A DNA stretch of 64,000 nucleotides from Thermosynechococcus vestitus BP-1 (GTDB lineage: Bacteria > Cyanobacteriota > Cyanobacteriia > Thermosynechococcales > Thermosynechococcaceae), in NCBI RefSeq assembly GCF_000011345.1, contig NC_004113.1:62001-126000 (forward strand), given 5' to 3'. The position numbers and the translations under genes are program-made. Shown here one piece after another: positions 23,066 to 31,875 of this stretch. Under the pieces are notes generated by a model. The model was not told the origin of the DNA. It worked only from the letters and a program-made list of their open reading frames with translations, and searched no databases. Position 1 is the stretch's first letter. Each line of letters begins with the position of its first letter.

Positions 23066-24031
23066 ATGGCGTATCAAATTGAATGCTTGGAAACACGGGT
23101 TGAGGAGGATCAGGGGCAGTACGGCCAATTTGCCCTGCATCCCCTTGCTCCCGGTCAAGGGATTACGGTGGGGAATGCCCTGCGGCGGGTTCTCCTTTCC
23201 AACTTGCCCGGTAGTGCTGTGACAGCGGTGCGAATCGCGGGCGTCAATCATGAGTTTTCGACGATTCCTGGTGTGCGCGAAGATGTCATGGACATTTTGC
23301 TGCAAATGAAGCAGTTGGTGATTCGCAGCCACACCTCAGAACCCCAAATGGGTCGTCTTTTTGCTCAAGCCCCTGAGAATGAGCCATTGACGGTTACCGC
23401 GGGTATGGTGCAACTTGGCTCTGAAGTGGAGGTGGTCAACCCCAACCACTATATTGCCACGCTGATGCCAGGGGCAACCTTGGAGATGGAATTTAAGATT
23501 GAAAAGGATCGTGGCTATCGCTCGGTGGAGCGGGTGCGCGACGATCGCCTTGCTTTGGACTATCTCCAATTGGATGCTGTCTTTATGCCTGTGCGGCGGG
23601 TGAACTACACCGTTGATTCTGTGCGCAGTGCCGGTGCTGAGGGCGATCGCCAGCTCCAAGACTACCTGAAGCTGGAAATCTGGACAAATGGCAGCTTGAC
23701 CCCTCAAGATGCCCTCAATCAGGCGGCAACCATCCTTGTCGATCTCTTTAGCCCCCTGAAGGAAGTGCCCCTACACACCTCTGAGGCCACCGCCACCGAC
23801 GACCATGACGAAACGGGGCAGATTCCCATTGAGCAACTGAATTTGTCAGTGCGTGCCTACAACTGCCTCAAGCGTGCCCAAGTGAATACGGTGGCCGATC
23901 TTCTTGAGTACTCCCAAGAAGAGCTACTGGAGATCAAAAACTTCGGTCAAAAGTCGGCTGAGGAAGTGATCGAAGCACTGCAAAAACACTTGGGAATTAC
24001 GCTACCGCCCCAAAAAGCTGCCCGTAACTAG
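23066..24031 (+). CDS. rpoA: RNA polymerase subunit alpha
   Basis: The alpha subunit dimerises to seed RNA polymerase assembly and contacts promoter UP elements and activators. From the ATG at 23066 (GGGAG upstream) the protein has 321 residues. The N-terminal assembly domain has TVGNALRRVLLSNLPG. An acidic linker lies near 235-245, and the C-terminal domain has LSVRAYNCLKRAQVNTVADL and LEIKNFGQKSAEE. An in-frame start 20 codons upstream would overlap rpsK and is rejected. Confidence 0.97.
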   Translation: MAYQIECLETRVEEDQGQYGQFALHPLAPGQGITVGNALRRVLLSNLPGSAVTAVRIAGVNHEFSTIPGVREDVMDILLQMKQLVIRSHTSEPQMGRLFAQAPENEPLTVTAGMVQLGSEVEVVNPNHYIATLMPGATLEMEFKIEKDRGYRSVERVRDDRLALDYLQLDAVFMPVRRVNYTVDSVRSAGAEGDRQLQDYLKLEIWTNGSLTPQDALNQAATILVDLFSPLKEVPLHTSEATATDDHDETGQIPIEQLNLSVRAYNCLKRAQVNTVADLLEYSQEELLEIKNFGQKSAEEVIEALQKHLGITLPPQKAARN

Positions 24032-24053
24032 AGAGATTGAATGAGGTTTACCT

Positions 24054-24404
24054 ATGCGTCACCAACGTCGGGTTCCCCAACTAGGACGACCAGCGGATCA
24101 ACGAAAAGCGCTGCTGCGGGCATTAACCACTGAGCTGATTCGCCATGGCCGCATTACCACCACCAAAGCGCGGGCAAAGGCTGTCCGCGCAGAGGCAGAG
24201 CGGATGATCACCTTGGCTAAGGATGGCTCCTTGGCGGCCCGCCGGCGTGCCCTGGGCTATCTCTACGATAAGCAACTGGTGCATTCTCTCTTTGCCCAAG
24301 CCCCAGAGCGCTATGGCGATCGCCAGGGTGGCTACACCCGTATTATCCGCAGTGTGCGGCGACGGGGTGATAATGCCGAATTGGCGGTCATTGAGCTGGT
24401 GTAG
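24054..24404 (+). CDS. rplQ: 50S ribosomal protein L17
   Basis: L17 lies at the base of the large subunit. The 116 residues begin [20 protein letters not shown] and include [20 protein letters not shown] and [12 protein letters not shown], all typical. It closes the alpha cluster and runs into truA after six bases. Confidence 0.97.
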   Translation: MRHQRRVPQLGRPADQRKALLRALTTELIRHGRITTTKARAKAVRAEAERMITLAKDGSLAARRRALGYLYDKQLVHSLFAQAPERYGDRQGGYTRIIRSVRRRGDNAELAVIELV

Positions 24405-24410
24405 CAGGCA

Positions 24411-25265
24411 ATGATGACGGCGATCGCACCTTCCCAGAGCGGCCAACGCTTGGCACTGCTCATTCAGTACCAGGGCACCCACTTCCACGGCTGGCAACGG
24501 CAAGTGGGACAGCGCACGGTACAGGAGGTGATTGAGCAGGCGATCGCCAGTGTTGTCAATCATCCCGTCTCTGTTGTTGCAGCAGGGCGCACGGACACAG
24601 GGGTTCATGCTGCCGGTCAAGTGGCCCATGTCACGGTCAACTCGCCTATTCCCGTTCATCGTTGGCCAGGGATTCTCAATGCTCGCTTGCCTGCTGATGT
24701 GGTGATTCGTGCTGCGGCGGCGGTGCCGCCTGACTGGCATGCCCGTTTCTCAGCGCTGTGGCGTCGCTATCGTTATACCCTCTATACCGATCCCTGCCCC
24801 AATATCTTTCTGCGGCCTTGGACATGGCACTACTACTATGCCCCCTTGGATGTGGCAAAAATGGCAGCAGTGCTTCAGCCATTGGTGGGGCGGCATCACC
24901 TCAGCGCATTTCACCGTTCTGGCTCCAATCGTGCCCATTCTTGGGTGGAGGTGCAGGCGGTGAGTTGCCAGCGGCGCGGTGCCCTTGTGGAAATTGAGGT
25001 ACAAGCTTCAGGGTTTCTCTACGGCATGATGCGCCTGTTGGTGGGTCTCTTGGTACAGGTGGGACAAGGCCAGCGATCGCCCGCCAGTTTTACGGAAATT
25101 TGGCAACAGGAGCAACGCCACCTTGTCAAGTATGCTGCACCCCCCAGCGGTCTTTGTCTATTGGGGGTGGGCTATCCTGAATCACCTTTCCCTCTGGCCC
25201 TGTGCACCGAAGCGATGCCCCAGTTCCAGTTAGCCTCTGTTTGCCCTGAATTGTCCATTGCATAG
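24411..25265 (+). CDS. truA: tRNA pseudouridine synthase A
   Basis: TruA makes pseudouridine at positions 38-40 of many tRNA anticodon stems. The 284 residues have the family active-site motif [11 protein letters not shown] with catalytic D62, and the second motif [19 protein letters not shown]. Two adjacent ATGs (24411 and 24414) are both possible starts. truA between rplQ and rplM is common in bacteria. Confidence 0.95.
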   Translation: MMTAIAPSQSGQRLALLIQYQGTHFHGWQRQVGQRTVQEVIEQAIASVVNHPVSVVAAGRTDTGVHAAGQVAHVTVNSPIPVHRWPGILNARLPADVVIRAAAAVPPDWHARFSALWRRYRYTLYTDPCPNIFLRPWTWHYYYAPLDVAKMAAVLQPLVGRHHLSAFHRSGSNRAHSWVEVQAVSCQRRGALVEIEVQASGFLYGMMRLLVGLLVQVGQGQRSPASFTEIWQQEQRHLVKYAAPPSGLCLLGVGYPESPFPLALCTEAMPQFQLASVCPELSIA

Positions 25266-25281
25266 AACTATGGAGTTTGTG

Positions 25282-25740
25282 ATGACCAGTACCGTAAAGA
25301 CACCACTGCCCGCTGTGGATGACCTTGCTCCCCAGTGGTATGTCATTGATGCCGCTGATCAACGGTTGGGTCGGCTAGCCGCAGAAATTGCCCGCATTCT
25401 CAGGGGCAAAAACAAAGCCATTTACACCCCCCACATGGATACGGGTGACTTTGTGATTGTCATCAATGCCGAAAAAGTCACCGTCACCGGCAAAAAACGC
25501 TCCCAAAAACTCTACCGTCGTCACTCCGGCCGTCCCGGCGGCATGAAAATTGAAACCTTTGATCAACTCCAAGCCCGTATTCCGGAGCGGATTATTGAGC
25601 ACGCTGTTAAGGGGATGCTGCCAAAAAATTCCCTGGGCCGCAAACTCTTTACCAAGCTGAAAGTTTATGCTGGCCCAGAGCATCCTCACCAAGCGCAAAA
25701 ACCCCAGCCTTTGACCATTAACACAATTCCGGGAGCCTAA
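25282..25740 (+). CDS. rplM: 50S ribosomal protein L13
   Basis: L13 is an early assembly protein of the large subunit. I chose the ATG at 25282 ([10 protein letters not shown], 152 residues) because GGAG lies at 25272-25275 and the length fits; longer starts overlap truA. Family motifs are [32 protein letters not shown] and RHSGRPGG. Confidence 0.95.
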   Translation: MTSTVKTPLPAVDDLAPQWYVIDAADQRLGRLAAEIARILRGKNKAIYTPHMDTGDFVIVINAEKVTVTGKKRSQKLYRRHSGRPGGMKIETFDQLQARIPERIIEHAVKGMLPKNSLGRKLFTKLKVYAGPEHPHQAQKPQPLTINTIPGA

Positions 25741-25742
25741 CA

Positions 25743-26156
25743 ATGCAGATTGCTGATCAGTCTAAGCGGGTGGTTTACTTGGGAACCGGTCGCCGTAAGT
25801 CGGCGGTAGCGCGGGTGCGATTGATTCCCGGTAGCGGTCAACTGTGGATTAATGGCCGCAATGGGGCTGACTACCTGCAAAATAACCCTATCTATCTCAA
25901 CTTGGTGAAAGCCCCCCTTGAAACCCTTGGACTTGAAAATAGCTACGATATCTATGTCAATGCCACGGGGGGTGGTCTGACAGGGCAAGCAGACGCCATT
26001 CGTCTAGGGATTGCCCGTGCCCTCTGCCAACTGGACATCGAAAATCGCAAGCCCTTGAAAACGGAAGGCTATCTCACCCGCGATCCCCGTGCTAAGGAGC
26101 GGCGTAAATACGGTCTGCGCAAAGCCCGCAAAGCCCCCCAATACTCAAAACGCTAA
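25743..26156 (+). CDS. rpsI: 30S ribosomal protein S9
   Basis: S9 has a long C-terminal tail that touches the P-site tRNA; here it ends RKAPQYSKR, with the conserved terminal Lys-Arg. The 137 residues also contain [14 protein letters not shown] and [19 protein letters not shown]. It starts two bases after rplM, the usual partner. Confidence 0.97.
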   Translation: MQIADQSKRVVYLGTGRRKSAVARVRLIPGSGQLWINGRNGADYLQNNPIYLNLVKAPLETLGLENSYDIYVNATGGGLTGQADAIRLGIARALCQLDIENRKPLKTEGYLTRDPRAKERRKYGLRKARKAPQYSKR

Positions 26157-26194
26157 AATTTTGTTTTTGACTTCTCGTTTGTGGTGAGACACCT

Positions 26195-26470
26195 ATGCCA
26201 AAACCAAACATTCATCCCCAGTGGTATCCCGAAGCCAAAGTCTATTGCGATGGTGAAGTGATTATGACGGTTGGTTCCACGAAACCAGAACTGCACGTAG
26301 ACATCTGGTCAGGCAACCACCCCTTCTTCACCGGTACTCAGAAAATTGTTGACGCCGAAGGGCGGGTGGAACGCTTCCGCCGTAAATACAGCGGTACTAA
26401 ACCTCAGCAAACCGCTAAAGGGAAAAAAGCCGCCCCTAAATCTACGCCTAAGACGAACAAAAAGGGCTAA
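26195..26470 (+). CDS. rpmE: 50S ribosomal protein L31
   Basis: The 91 residues match the L31 family, with a core EAKVYCDGEVIMTVGSTKPE and HPFFTGTQKIVD. Only one cysteine is present, so this is not the four-cysteine zinc form. A lysine-rich extension follows the core (last 25 residues). It lies 38 bases after rpsI and nine bases before the agmatine deiminase gene. Confidence 0.95.
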   Translation: MPKPNIHPQWYPEAKVYCDGEVIMTVGSTKPELHVDIWSGNHPFFTGTQKIVDAEGRVERFRRKYSGTKPQQTAKGKKAAPKSTPKTNKKG

Positions 26471-26479
26471 CCGCTCTTC

Positions 26480-27505
26480 ATGTCCCTCTTTTTTCGGCCC
26501 GCTGAGTGGCTGCCCCATCGCGCCTGTTGGTTAGCTTTCCCCAGTCACGAAGATCTGTGGGGGGAGTTATTACCGCAGGTGCGCTTCGAGTTTGCTGCCC
26601 TGTGTCGGGCGATCGCTGACCCTGATCCGGTCACGGGTCAATGTCGGGGCGAGCAACTGAAAATTCTAGTGCTGGATGAGACAGGAAAAGCCACTGCCCA
26701 TTCCTACCTCAGCGATCTTAACCCGCAATTTTATCAACTGACCTTTGGTGACATTTGGCTGCGGGACACGGCTCCTGTGGGCCTCATCAATGAGGCGGGG
26801 GAGCGACGGCTCCTCTGTTTGCCCTTTAATGGTTGGGGCAAAAAGTATCAACTGGCTGGCGATAGTGACTTGGCCATCCGCCTAGCCCTCCTGATGGGGA
26901 TACCCTATGGTAGCGTGCCCCTATTTCTTGAGGGGGGAGCGATCGAAGTAGATGGCGAAGGAACCTGCCTCACCACTCGCCAGTGCCTCCTCAATCCCAA
27001 CCGCAATCCCTATTTAAGCAGTGCAGAAGTGGAAGCCCGCCTCAAGCCTGCCCTTGGCGTGAGCAAAATCCTCTGGATTGAATCGGGACTGGTCAATGAT
27101 CACACTGATGGTCATATTGATACCCTGGTGCGTTTTGTGGCTCCCGCAACCGTGGTCTGTATGTTGGCTGAAAGCCCTGAGGATCCGAACTGCGATGTCC
27201 TGCGGACGATTTATGAGCAGTTGCAAACCCTGACGGATGCCAAGGGGCGCTCCCTAGAGGTGATCCCAGTGCCCTCACCGGGGCGGGTAACCAGTCAAAA
27301 GGGAGAGATTTTGCCTGCCAGTTATGTGAATTTTTATATTGCCAATACTACTGTTGTTGTTCCCACCTACGGTGTGGAGGCGGATGCCAAAGCAGTTGAG
27401 GCGATCGCCAAGCTCTTTCCCAGTCGCAGAACCATTGGCCTGCCCGCACGGACCATTTTAGAAGGGGGAGGCGCTTTCCATTGCATTACTCAGCAGGAAT
27501 TATGA
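26480..27505 (+). CDS. aguA: Agmatine deiminase
   Basis: This soluble guanidino-group-modifying enzyme converts agmatine to N-carbamoylputrescine and ammonia. The 341 residues show the family catalytic set: D96 in WLRDTAP, E151 in LEGGAIE, H208 and H212 in DHTDGHIDT, and the nucleophile C335 in GGGAFHC near the C-terminus. The next gene encodes the matching amidase, starting inside its stop codon (ATGA), so the two form a putrescine pathway unit. It follows rpmE by nine bases, so it may share the ribosomal transcript. Confidence 0.93.
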   Translation: MSLFFRPAEWLPHRACWLAFPSHEDLWGELLPQVRFEFAALCRAIADPDPVTGQCRGEQLKILVLDETGKATAHSYLSDLNPQFYQLTFGDIWLRDTAPVGLINEAGERRLLCLPFNGWGKKYQLAGDSDLAIRLALLMGIPYGSVPLFLEGGAIEVDGEGTCLTTRQCLLNPNRNPYLSSAEVEARLKPALGVSKILWIESGLVNDHTDGHIDTLVRFVAPATVVCMLAESPEDPNCDVLRTIYEQLQTLTDAKGRSLEVIPVPSPGRVTSQKGEILPASYVNFYIANTTVVVPTYGVEADAKAVEAIAKLFPSRRTIGLPARTILEGGGAFHCITQQEL

Positions 27506-28359
27506 GAACACTGACCGTTGCTGCCATTCAAGCTCAACTGACCGATGACGTTGAAACCAATATCCTGCATCTCAGTGACTTGGTGCGGCAGGCGCATCAA
27601 CGGGGAGCCCAGCTCATTGTCCTGCCAGAGCTATTTGAGGGGCACTATTTTTGTAAGGAAGAGCGGGAGATTCACTTTCAGCGGGCACACCCTGTAAAAA
27701 AACACCCAACGATCGCCCACTTTGAGGCCTTGGCGCGGGAACTGGAGGTGGTGATTCCAGTCTCGTTTTTTGAAAAGGCGGGTACCGTCTATTACAACAG
27801 TGTGGCCATGATTGATGCGGGGGGCGTTAATCTCGGTGTCTATCGCAAAAGTCATATTCCCGATGGCCCCGGCTATGAGGAAAAGTTTTACTTTCGACCG
27901 GGAAATACAGGCTTTCGGGTCTGGCGCACCCGCTACGGCAGAATCGGTGTCGGTATCTGCTGGGATCAGTGGTTTCCTGAGGCAGCACGGGTAATGACCC
28001 TCATGGGGGCAGAGGTGCTAGTGTATCCCACCGCCATTGGCAGTGAACCCCATGATCCCACCCTGGACACTAAAGACCCTTGGCAACGGGTGATGGTTGG
28101 CCATGCAGTGGCCAACGTGATTCCAGTGGTGGCAGCGAACCGTGTTGGTAACGAGGGGGGCCAAGTATTTTATGGCAGTTCCTTTATTGCCAATCCAAGG
28201 GGAGATCTGGTGGCCGAAGCCGATCGCTCCCAGGAAGCTGTGCTTGTTCATAAATTTGATTTAGGTGAAATTGAGCGCCTACGGGCGGCCTATGGCTTCT
28301 TTCGCGATCGCCGACCCGGACTCTACAAAGCCTTGTTGACTGCCGATGGCGTTATTTAA
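27502..28359 (+). CDS. aguB: N-carbamoylputrescine amidase
   Basis: This nitrilase-superfamily amidase hydrolyses N-carbamoylputrescine to putrescine, CO2 and ammonia. From the ATG at 27502 it has 285 residues, with the Glu-Lys-Cys triad at E43 (LPELFEG), K116 (YRKSHIPDG) and C153 (GICWDQWFPE). CAGGAA precedes the start, which overlaps the aguA stop. The pair gives a complete agmatine-to-putrescine route. Confidence 0.94.
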   Translation: MRTLTVAAIQAQLTDDVETNILHLSDLVRQAHQRGAQLIVLPELFEGHYFCKEEREIHFQRAHPVKKHPTIAHFEALARELEVVIPVSFFEKAGTVYYNSVAMIDAGGVNLGVYRKSHIPDGPGYEEKFYFRPGNTGFRVWRTRYGRIGVGICWDQWFPEAARVMTLMGAEVLVYPTAIGSEPHDPTLDTKDPWQRVMVGHAVANVIPVVAANRVGNEGGQVFYGSSFIANPRGDLVAEADRSQEAVLVHKFDLGEIERLRAAYGFFRDRRPGLYKALLTADGVI

Positions 28360-28410
28360 CCTATGGTGCGATGATCATCGGCCTGGGTTGTTCTTAAAGA
28401 CTTGTGAAGG

Positions 28411-28853
28411 GTGCAGCGACATGTTAGGGCCCTGGTCGGGATCGCCAGCGGCCTAGCTCCACCGACCGTTGCTTTTGCAACCTGCACAATTATCAGCGTG
28501 ACAGGTCTAAACGTTGCTGACTACAGGACTTCGAGTTCCTCTGCTCGCGATGCCACAGATCAGATTATCTTCCTCTGTAGGCATGTCCGAGATGCCATTA
28601 CGGTTTGCCTCCGCACTGGCAATGCCGGTGTTTTATCCCTCGATTGATCAATCACCTTCGGCAAGGGGCCCCTTGACTACAATCTTTACAATCTCTACAT
28701 TGATACCGCTTACAGCCACATCTGGGGAGAGGAAATCAGCAGAGCAGTTGGCCTACCCTCGTGCCTGTGGATAATACCCCTAGAACCCTTGAAATTTTTG
28801 GCCACATTCCCACCCGTCAGTTCGTGCCTGCAGGCATCTACAGCGATAGGATG
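28411..28853 (+). pseudogene. Broken spore-coat-U (SCPU)-like secreted protein gene
   Basis: Three pieces of one protein can be read. In the frame from 28411: CTIISVTGLNVADYRTSSSS, DATDQIIFLC and LRTGNAGVLSLD, ending at a TGA at 28645-28647. Beyond that stop, in the same frame: GPLDYNLYNLYIDTAYSHIW (about 28669-28728). From about 28761 in another frame: RTLEIFGHIPTRQFVPAGIY. These match, in order, the beta-strand motifs of SCPU-domain proteins, which are secreted and linked to chaperone-usher systems. One nonsense codon and at least one frameshift break the gene, and the C-terminus is degraded. No chaperone or usher gene is nearby. Confidence 0.6.
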
Positions 28854-28857
28854 CACG

Positions 28858-29229
28858 CTAAGAAGCCGCAAAGCGATTGGTTTCCTCGCGAATTTGCTCG
28901 AAGGTAATCTCTTGAGCCGTACCCGCAAAGGGATGATCCGGGGTTAGAAACAGAAGACAGTGACACTCCCGCCGTTCGCGCATGGGTACACAGGGGCAGT
29001 TCCAGTAGGCGGCTGCCACCTCTGCTTCTTTGTCCTCATAATGGCGGCAGGGACACAATGGGGAGCCGTAGTCGTCCTTATGTTTGGCTAATCCTTCAAG
29101 AACAACTGCCGTTGTCCCTAAATCTGAGCAAAAGTAGGTTCCTGTGCGCTTGGCATAGGTTTCCGCAAACTTGCGCATGGCTTCAAGGTTTTTGTCGGAG
29201 GCCTGTTGGGGTTTGTAGCTGCTACTCAT
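28858..29229 (-). CDS. ftrB: Ferredoxin-thioredoxin reductase, catalytic (beta) subunit
   Basis: This subunit passes electrons from photosynthetically reduced ferredoxin to thioredoxin through a 4Fe-4S cluster and an active-site disulfide. The 123 residues have the family triad of motifs CPC (59-61), CPC (78-80) and CHC (89-91). By alignment with known enzymes, C59, C78, C80 and C89 should bind the cluster and C61-C91 form the redox disulfide. The variable subunit (ftrA) is not in this window. The length is normal. Confidence 0.95.
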   Translation of the reverse strand: MSSSYKPQQASDKNLEAMRKFAETYAKRTGTYFCSDLGTTAVVLEGLAKHKDDYGSPLCPCRHYEDKEAEVAAAYWNCPCVPMRERRECHCLLFLTPDHPFAGTAQEITFEQIREETNRFAAS

Positions 29230-29404
29230 GGCAAAATTTGCGACACGAAACTTCTTTCAGTGTAGCGGAAGGCGATCGCTCAATTGGCCTCCCGTGGCTT
29301 AAAAGATCCAGGGTGCTGGAGTCGAACCAGCCTATGGCGAATTATGAGTTCGCTGCCTCATCGCCGGGTAGCAGGGAGGCATTACTGCCATCCCCGCCCC
29401 CTAA

Positions 29405-29438
29405 GAACCGGACTTGTGAGTTTCCCCACATCCGGCTC
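29405..29438 (-). ncRNA. Group II intron domain V (catalytic hairpin)
   Basis: The 34-nt element starts GAGCCGGATGTGGGG, has a GAAA tetraloop and ends AAGTCCGGTTC. The outer stem (GAGCCGG with CCGGTTC) carries the AGC catalytic triad, and the inner stem GTGGG/CTCAC is capped by GAAA. This is the best conserved part of group II introns and lies eight bases after the maturase stop, as expected. Confidence 0.9.
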
Positions 29439-29445
29439 AGGCCTC

Positions 29446-31134
29446 TCAAAGCCCCTCTTTCAAGAGGAACCGGCTGTGCTGACCGTCTCGGCTGTGCACC
29501 TGTTTGTGACAGTTGGCGTGGATTAAGACAAGATTATCCAGGTCGTCAGAACCACCCTTGTGTTTGGGCAATATGTGGTGGATTTCAGTGAGCATGTCTT
29601 GCTCAATTTCACCCCCGCATACTGGACAGATACCACCCTGTTTCTTCCATAGTTCTCGGCGGATGCGCCGATATTGAGCAGGGGCTTCTTTGAGTTTCTT
29701 GCGTTCCTCAAAGTATTCTGCCCACTCTGGGAGAAACGGATTGGCGTCTGCCTTGATTTTGACATGACGTTGGATTCGAGTATCTCCGGCTTTAATTAGG
29801 TATCTGGACCGTAACCTTCCCTCTTTGTCCTTTTTCCATGTGCCAAACACCCAGTGCCTATTCCCGATTTTGATGAAGTATTTGTTCTTTGTCCATCGGG
29901 CTGGTTTGTTTGGGTGCCGACGTTTTGCCCATCGCCATAATTTATGCCAGATATTGTCATCCGCTCTGTTGAAGATTCTTTTGGAAACCTGGTTTCTGTG
30001 ATAGTTAGCCCAGCCTTTGATAATTGGGTTGAGTGTGTCTATCACAGCTTCCTGGGTGGCTGTTCTGAGTTCCTTCAGTGCGTCTCGGATTTTCTTGTGG
30101 AACGCCTTGATGTTCTTCTTCGCAGGTTTGATGAGAAGCTTCTCACCATATTTGCGAATGTTCCATCCAAGAAAGTCAAATCCTTCTTCGATATGAACGA
30201 CCTTTGTCTTTTCTTCTGATAGGGTAAGGCCCCTTTCCTTGAGGAATTCTTGGATTACAGTTGTAACCTTTTCCAAGGTTTCCTTTGATTCACCAGTTAC
30301 GACAAAGTCGCCTGCATATCGTATGAGGTTGACTTTTTGTTTTCTGAGGTGTTTCTTCAGCAATTCTTCCATCCCATCTAGGGTCATATTGGCCAGCATT
30401 GGGGAGATTACCCCTCCCTGAGGTGTCCCAGCATGGGTTGGGAAGAGTTGCTGTTTCCAGACGAACCCAGATTTAAGCCACTTCCGCAGAACCTCTTTGT
30501 CCAGCGGGATGTTGTCTAGTAGCCATTCGTGGCTAATGTTGTCAAAGCATCCGGTGATGTCAGCATCAAGGATATATTTTGCACAGTCAGATCGGCCTAG
30601 CACAGTGAAGCACTGCCCGGCAGCATCTGCCGTGCACCGTCCTTGACGGAACCCGTATGAGTTCCGATCCGCTGTGGTTTCCGCGACAGGTTCTAGAGCT
30701 AGGGCATATAATGCCTGCATTGCCCTGTCCTTCGTTGTCGGGATTCCTAGCGGGCGCTGCTTGCCGCTTGCTTTCGGGATGTATACCCGCCTCAGGGGTT
30801 GGGGTTTGTAGCCTCTTCTCCTGAGGGACTTTATGGCTTGGGCTTTCTGCTCTTGTGTGGACCAGGTTATCCCGTCCACACCAGGTGTTTTGCTGCCCGA
30901 GTTGTCAGTTACCCGTTTCACGGCGAGGGCTTTGCCGTAGAACGAGTGGGTCAGGAGCCATTGCAAAGCTTTCACTTTGCCCCAGCGTCCTTCCTTCACA
31001 GCCTTTGCGATACGCACTTGCAGCCTCTTTACCTCACGGTTGGCTTTGGCCCAGTCTATGCTGTGCCAGCTTGTTTCCGTTTGGTTGGTGACCGCACCAG
31101 TGGTTTGTTCCACTGCCATTTGCCTTGTCTCCAT
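29446..31134 (-). CDS. Group II intron-encoded protein (RT-like, maturase, HNH endonuclease)
   Basis: The 562-residue protein has RT blocks 0-7 (about 60-320), including [31 protein letters not shown] and [15 protein letters not shown]. The maturase (X/thumb) region spans about 340-460, and an HNH domain about 503-547 ([32 protein letters not shown]). The polymerase motif is YAGD at 273-276 instead of YADD, so the first catalytic aspartate is glycine (codon GGC at 30310-30312), which should abolish reverse transcription. Maturase-assisted splicing of the host tRNA should not need that residue. I recall that the T. elongatus intron TeI4h protein has YAGD, so this may be that element. Confidence 0.93.
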   Translation of the reverse strand: METRQMAVEQTTGAVTNQTETSWHSIDWAKANREVKRLQVRIAKAVKEGRWGKVKALQWLLTHSFYGKALAVKRVTDNSGSKTPGVDGITWSTQEQKAQAIKSLRRRGYKPQPLRRVYIPKASGKQRPLGIPTTKDRAMQALYALALEPVAETTADRNSYGFRQGRCTADAAGQCFTVLGRSDCAKYILDADITGCFDNISHEWLLDNIPLDKEVLRKWLKSGFVWKQQLFPTHAGTPQGGVISPMLANMTLDGMEELLKKHLRKQKVNLIRYAGDFVVTGESKETLEKVTTVIQEFLKERGLTLSEEKTKVVHIEEGFDFLGWNIRKYGEKLLIKPAKKNIKAFHKKIRDALKELRTATQEAVIDTLNPIIKGWANYHRNQVSKRIFNRADDNIWHKLWRWAKRRHPNKPARWTKNKYFIKIGNRHWVFGTWKKDKEGRLRSRYLIKAGDTRIQRHVKIKADANPFLPEWAEYFEERKKLKEAPAQYRRIRRELWKKQGGICPVCGGEIEQDMLTEIHHILPKHKGGSDDLDNLVLIHANCHKQVHSRDGQHSRFLLKEGL

Positions 31135-31875
31135 TCAAGAGGTTCTACAGGCTATCTCGCAAAGAGAGACCAGCAGGAAGTCTGCTCCCTTTCGGGCGGG
31201 GTGATGTTGGATTGTCTCCTCAACCCCTATCCGGTCCATTACAGACCGGCATTCGCTTTCTCCTGCATCCCATACCCGCACCCCCATCAGCATTCCTTAC
31301 GGTTTGCCTGCCTTGAGTGTTCAAGGCGAGGATACGGGCTTACCGCGTTCCAACCAGATGACACGAGGGGTTAGGTGGTGACTGTGCCCCGATGGATTGA
31401 CGTCCCCGTACACCGACGAGCGGGCGATGTAGCCTATCCATTTGCCGTTTTGGCTCAGGCCTATCAGTGTCTTTGGCCTGTTGGTCTGTGACGAGGCTTC
31501 TGACATCACTTCGCATGTGCTCACCATACCCTCAAGCCTAGTTCCCTATCACCTGACACTGGTGAAGTTGCTTCCTCCTCACGGATTCAGCTTCAACCTT
31601 GCGGTTCGGGCTACATTGTCGGGAGGGCTTCACACCTGACCGTTACCAGTCACGCATGCCTCCCTAGGCTACGGTTGGGGGAACAACCGGTCCCGTTCTA
31701 GCTTGTTGGGCTAGTGGGACAATCATCTGGCTAGCTTTCGCGTCGCAACGCTCGGCCAACCCTGGGAAAATCTCTATCATTTCCAATATAGCCCCCCTTG
31801 GCGCCTTCTACCCCTAGGTTGCCTGACTGGCCAGTGAGGGGGGATTGCTTGCGAGGGTTTTTGGGAAGATTGGGA

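Larger units (their letters stand above)
29363..31748 (-). mobile_element. Group II intron with maturase/reverse transcriptase ORF
   Basis: Intron RNA runs right to left. The 5' end begins near TTGCGACGCGAAAGC at 31748 (family consensus GUGCG). An EBS1 hairpin, stem TACATCG/CGGTGTA and loop CCCGCTCGT (31409-31431), contains CGCTCG, exactly complementary to IBS1 CGAGCG in the 5' exon (31749-31754). The ORF occupies domain IV. Domain V is at 29405-29438, and domain VI has a likely branch-point A at 29369, seven bases from the proposed end at 29363. Boundaries are uncertain by one to a few bases: placing the 5' site one base earlier gives a G start but removes one G from the tRNA D-loop. Confidence 0.85.
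29307..31765 (-). tRNA. trnI-CAU: tRNA-Ile(CAU), interrupted in the D-loop by a group II intron
   Basis: The 3' exon (29307-29362) holds the anticodon arm GCGAA-CTCATAA-TTCGC, variable loop CATAG, T-arm GCTGG-TTCGACT-CCAGC and acceptor strand ACCCTGG plus A73. The 5' exon (31749-31765) reads CCAGGGTTGGCCGAGCG, so CCAGGGT pairs exactly with ACCCTGG, 2.4 kb away. Joined, they give 73 nt with a 10-base D-loop containing GG at positions 18-19. CCA is not encoded. The arm resembles E. coli tRNA-Ile2, whose C34 is changed to lysidine by TilS to read AUA; elongator tRNA-Met is less likely. The coordinates span exons and intron. Confidence 0.85.

Noticed and set aside
29307..29362. A short tRNA-Met-like fragment or tRNA pseudogene
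   Set aside because: The missing acceptor strand is found exactly at the other side of the intron, so it is the 3' exon of a split tRNA, and the arm fits tRNA-Ile(CAU) better than tRNA-Met.
30799..31374. 191-codon plus-strand frame inside the group II intron
   Set aside because: It is antisense to the intron protein N-terminus and structured RNA, with no motif.
31798..31875. Longer N-terminus for the cysteine desulfurase
   Set aside because: The extra 26 residues are not family-like and would overlap the promoter region of the split tRNA; the ATG at 31876 starts right at the conserved YLDGLATTP region.
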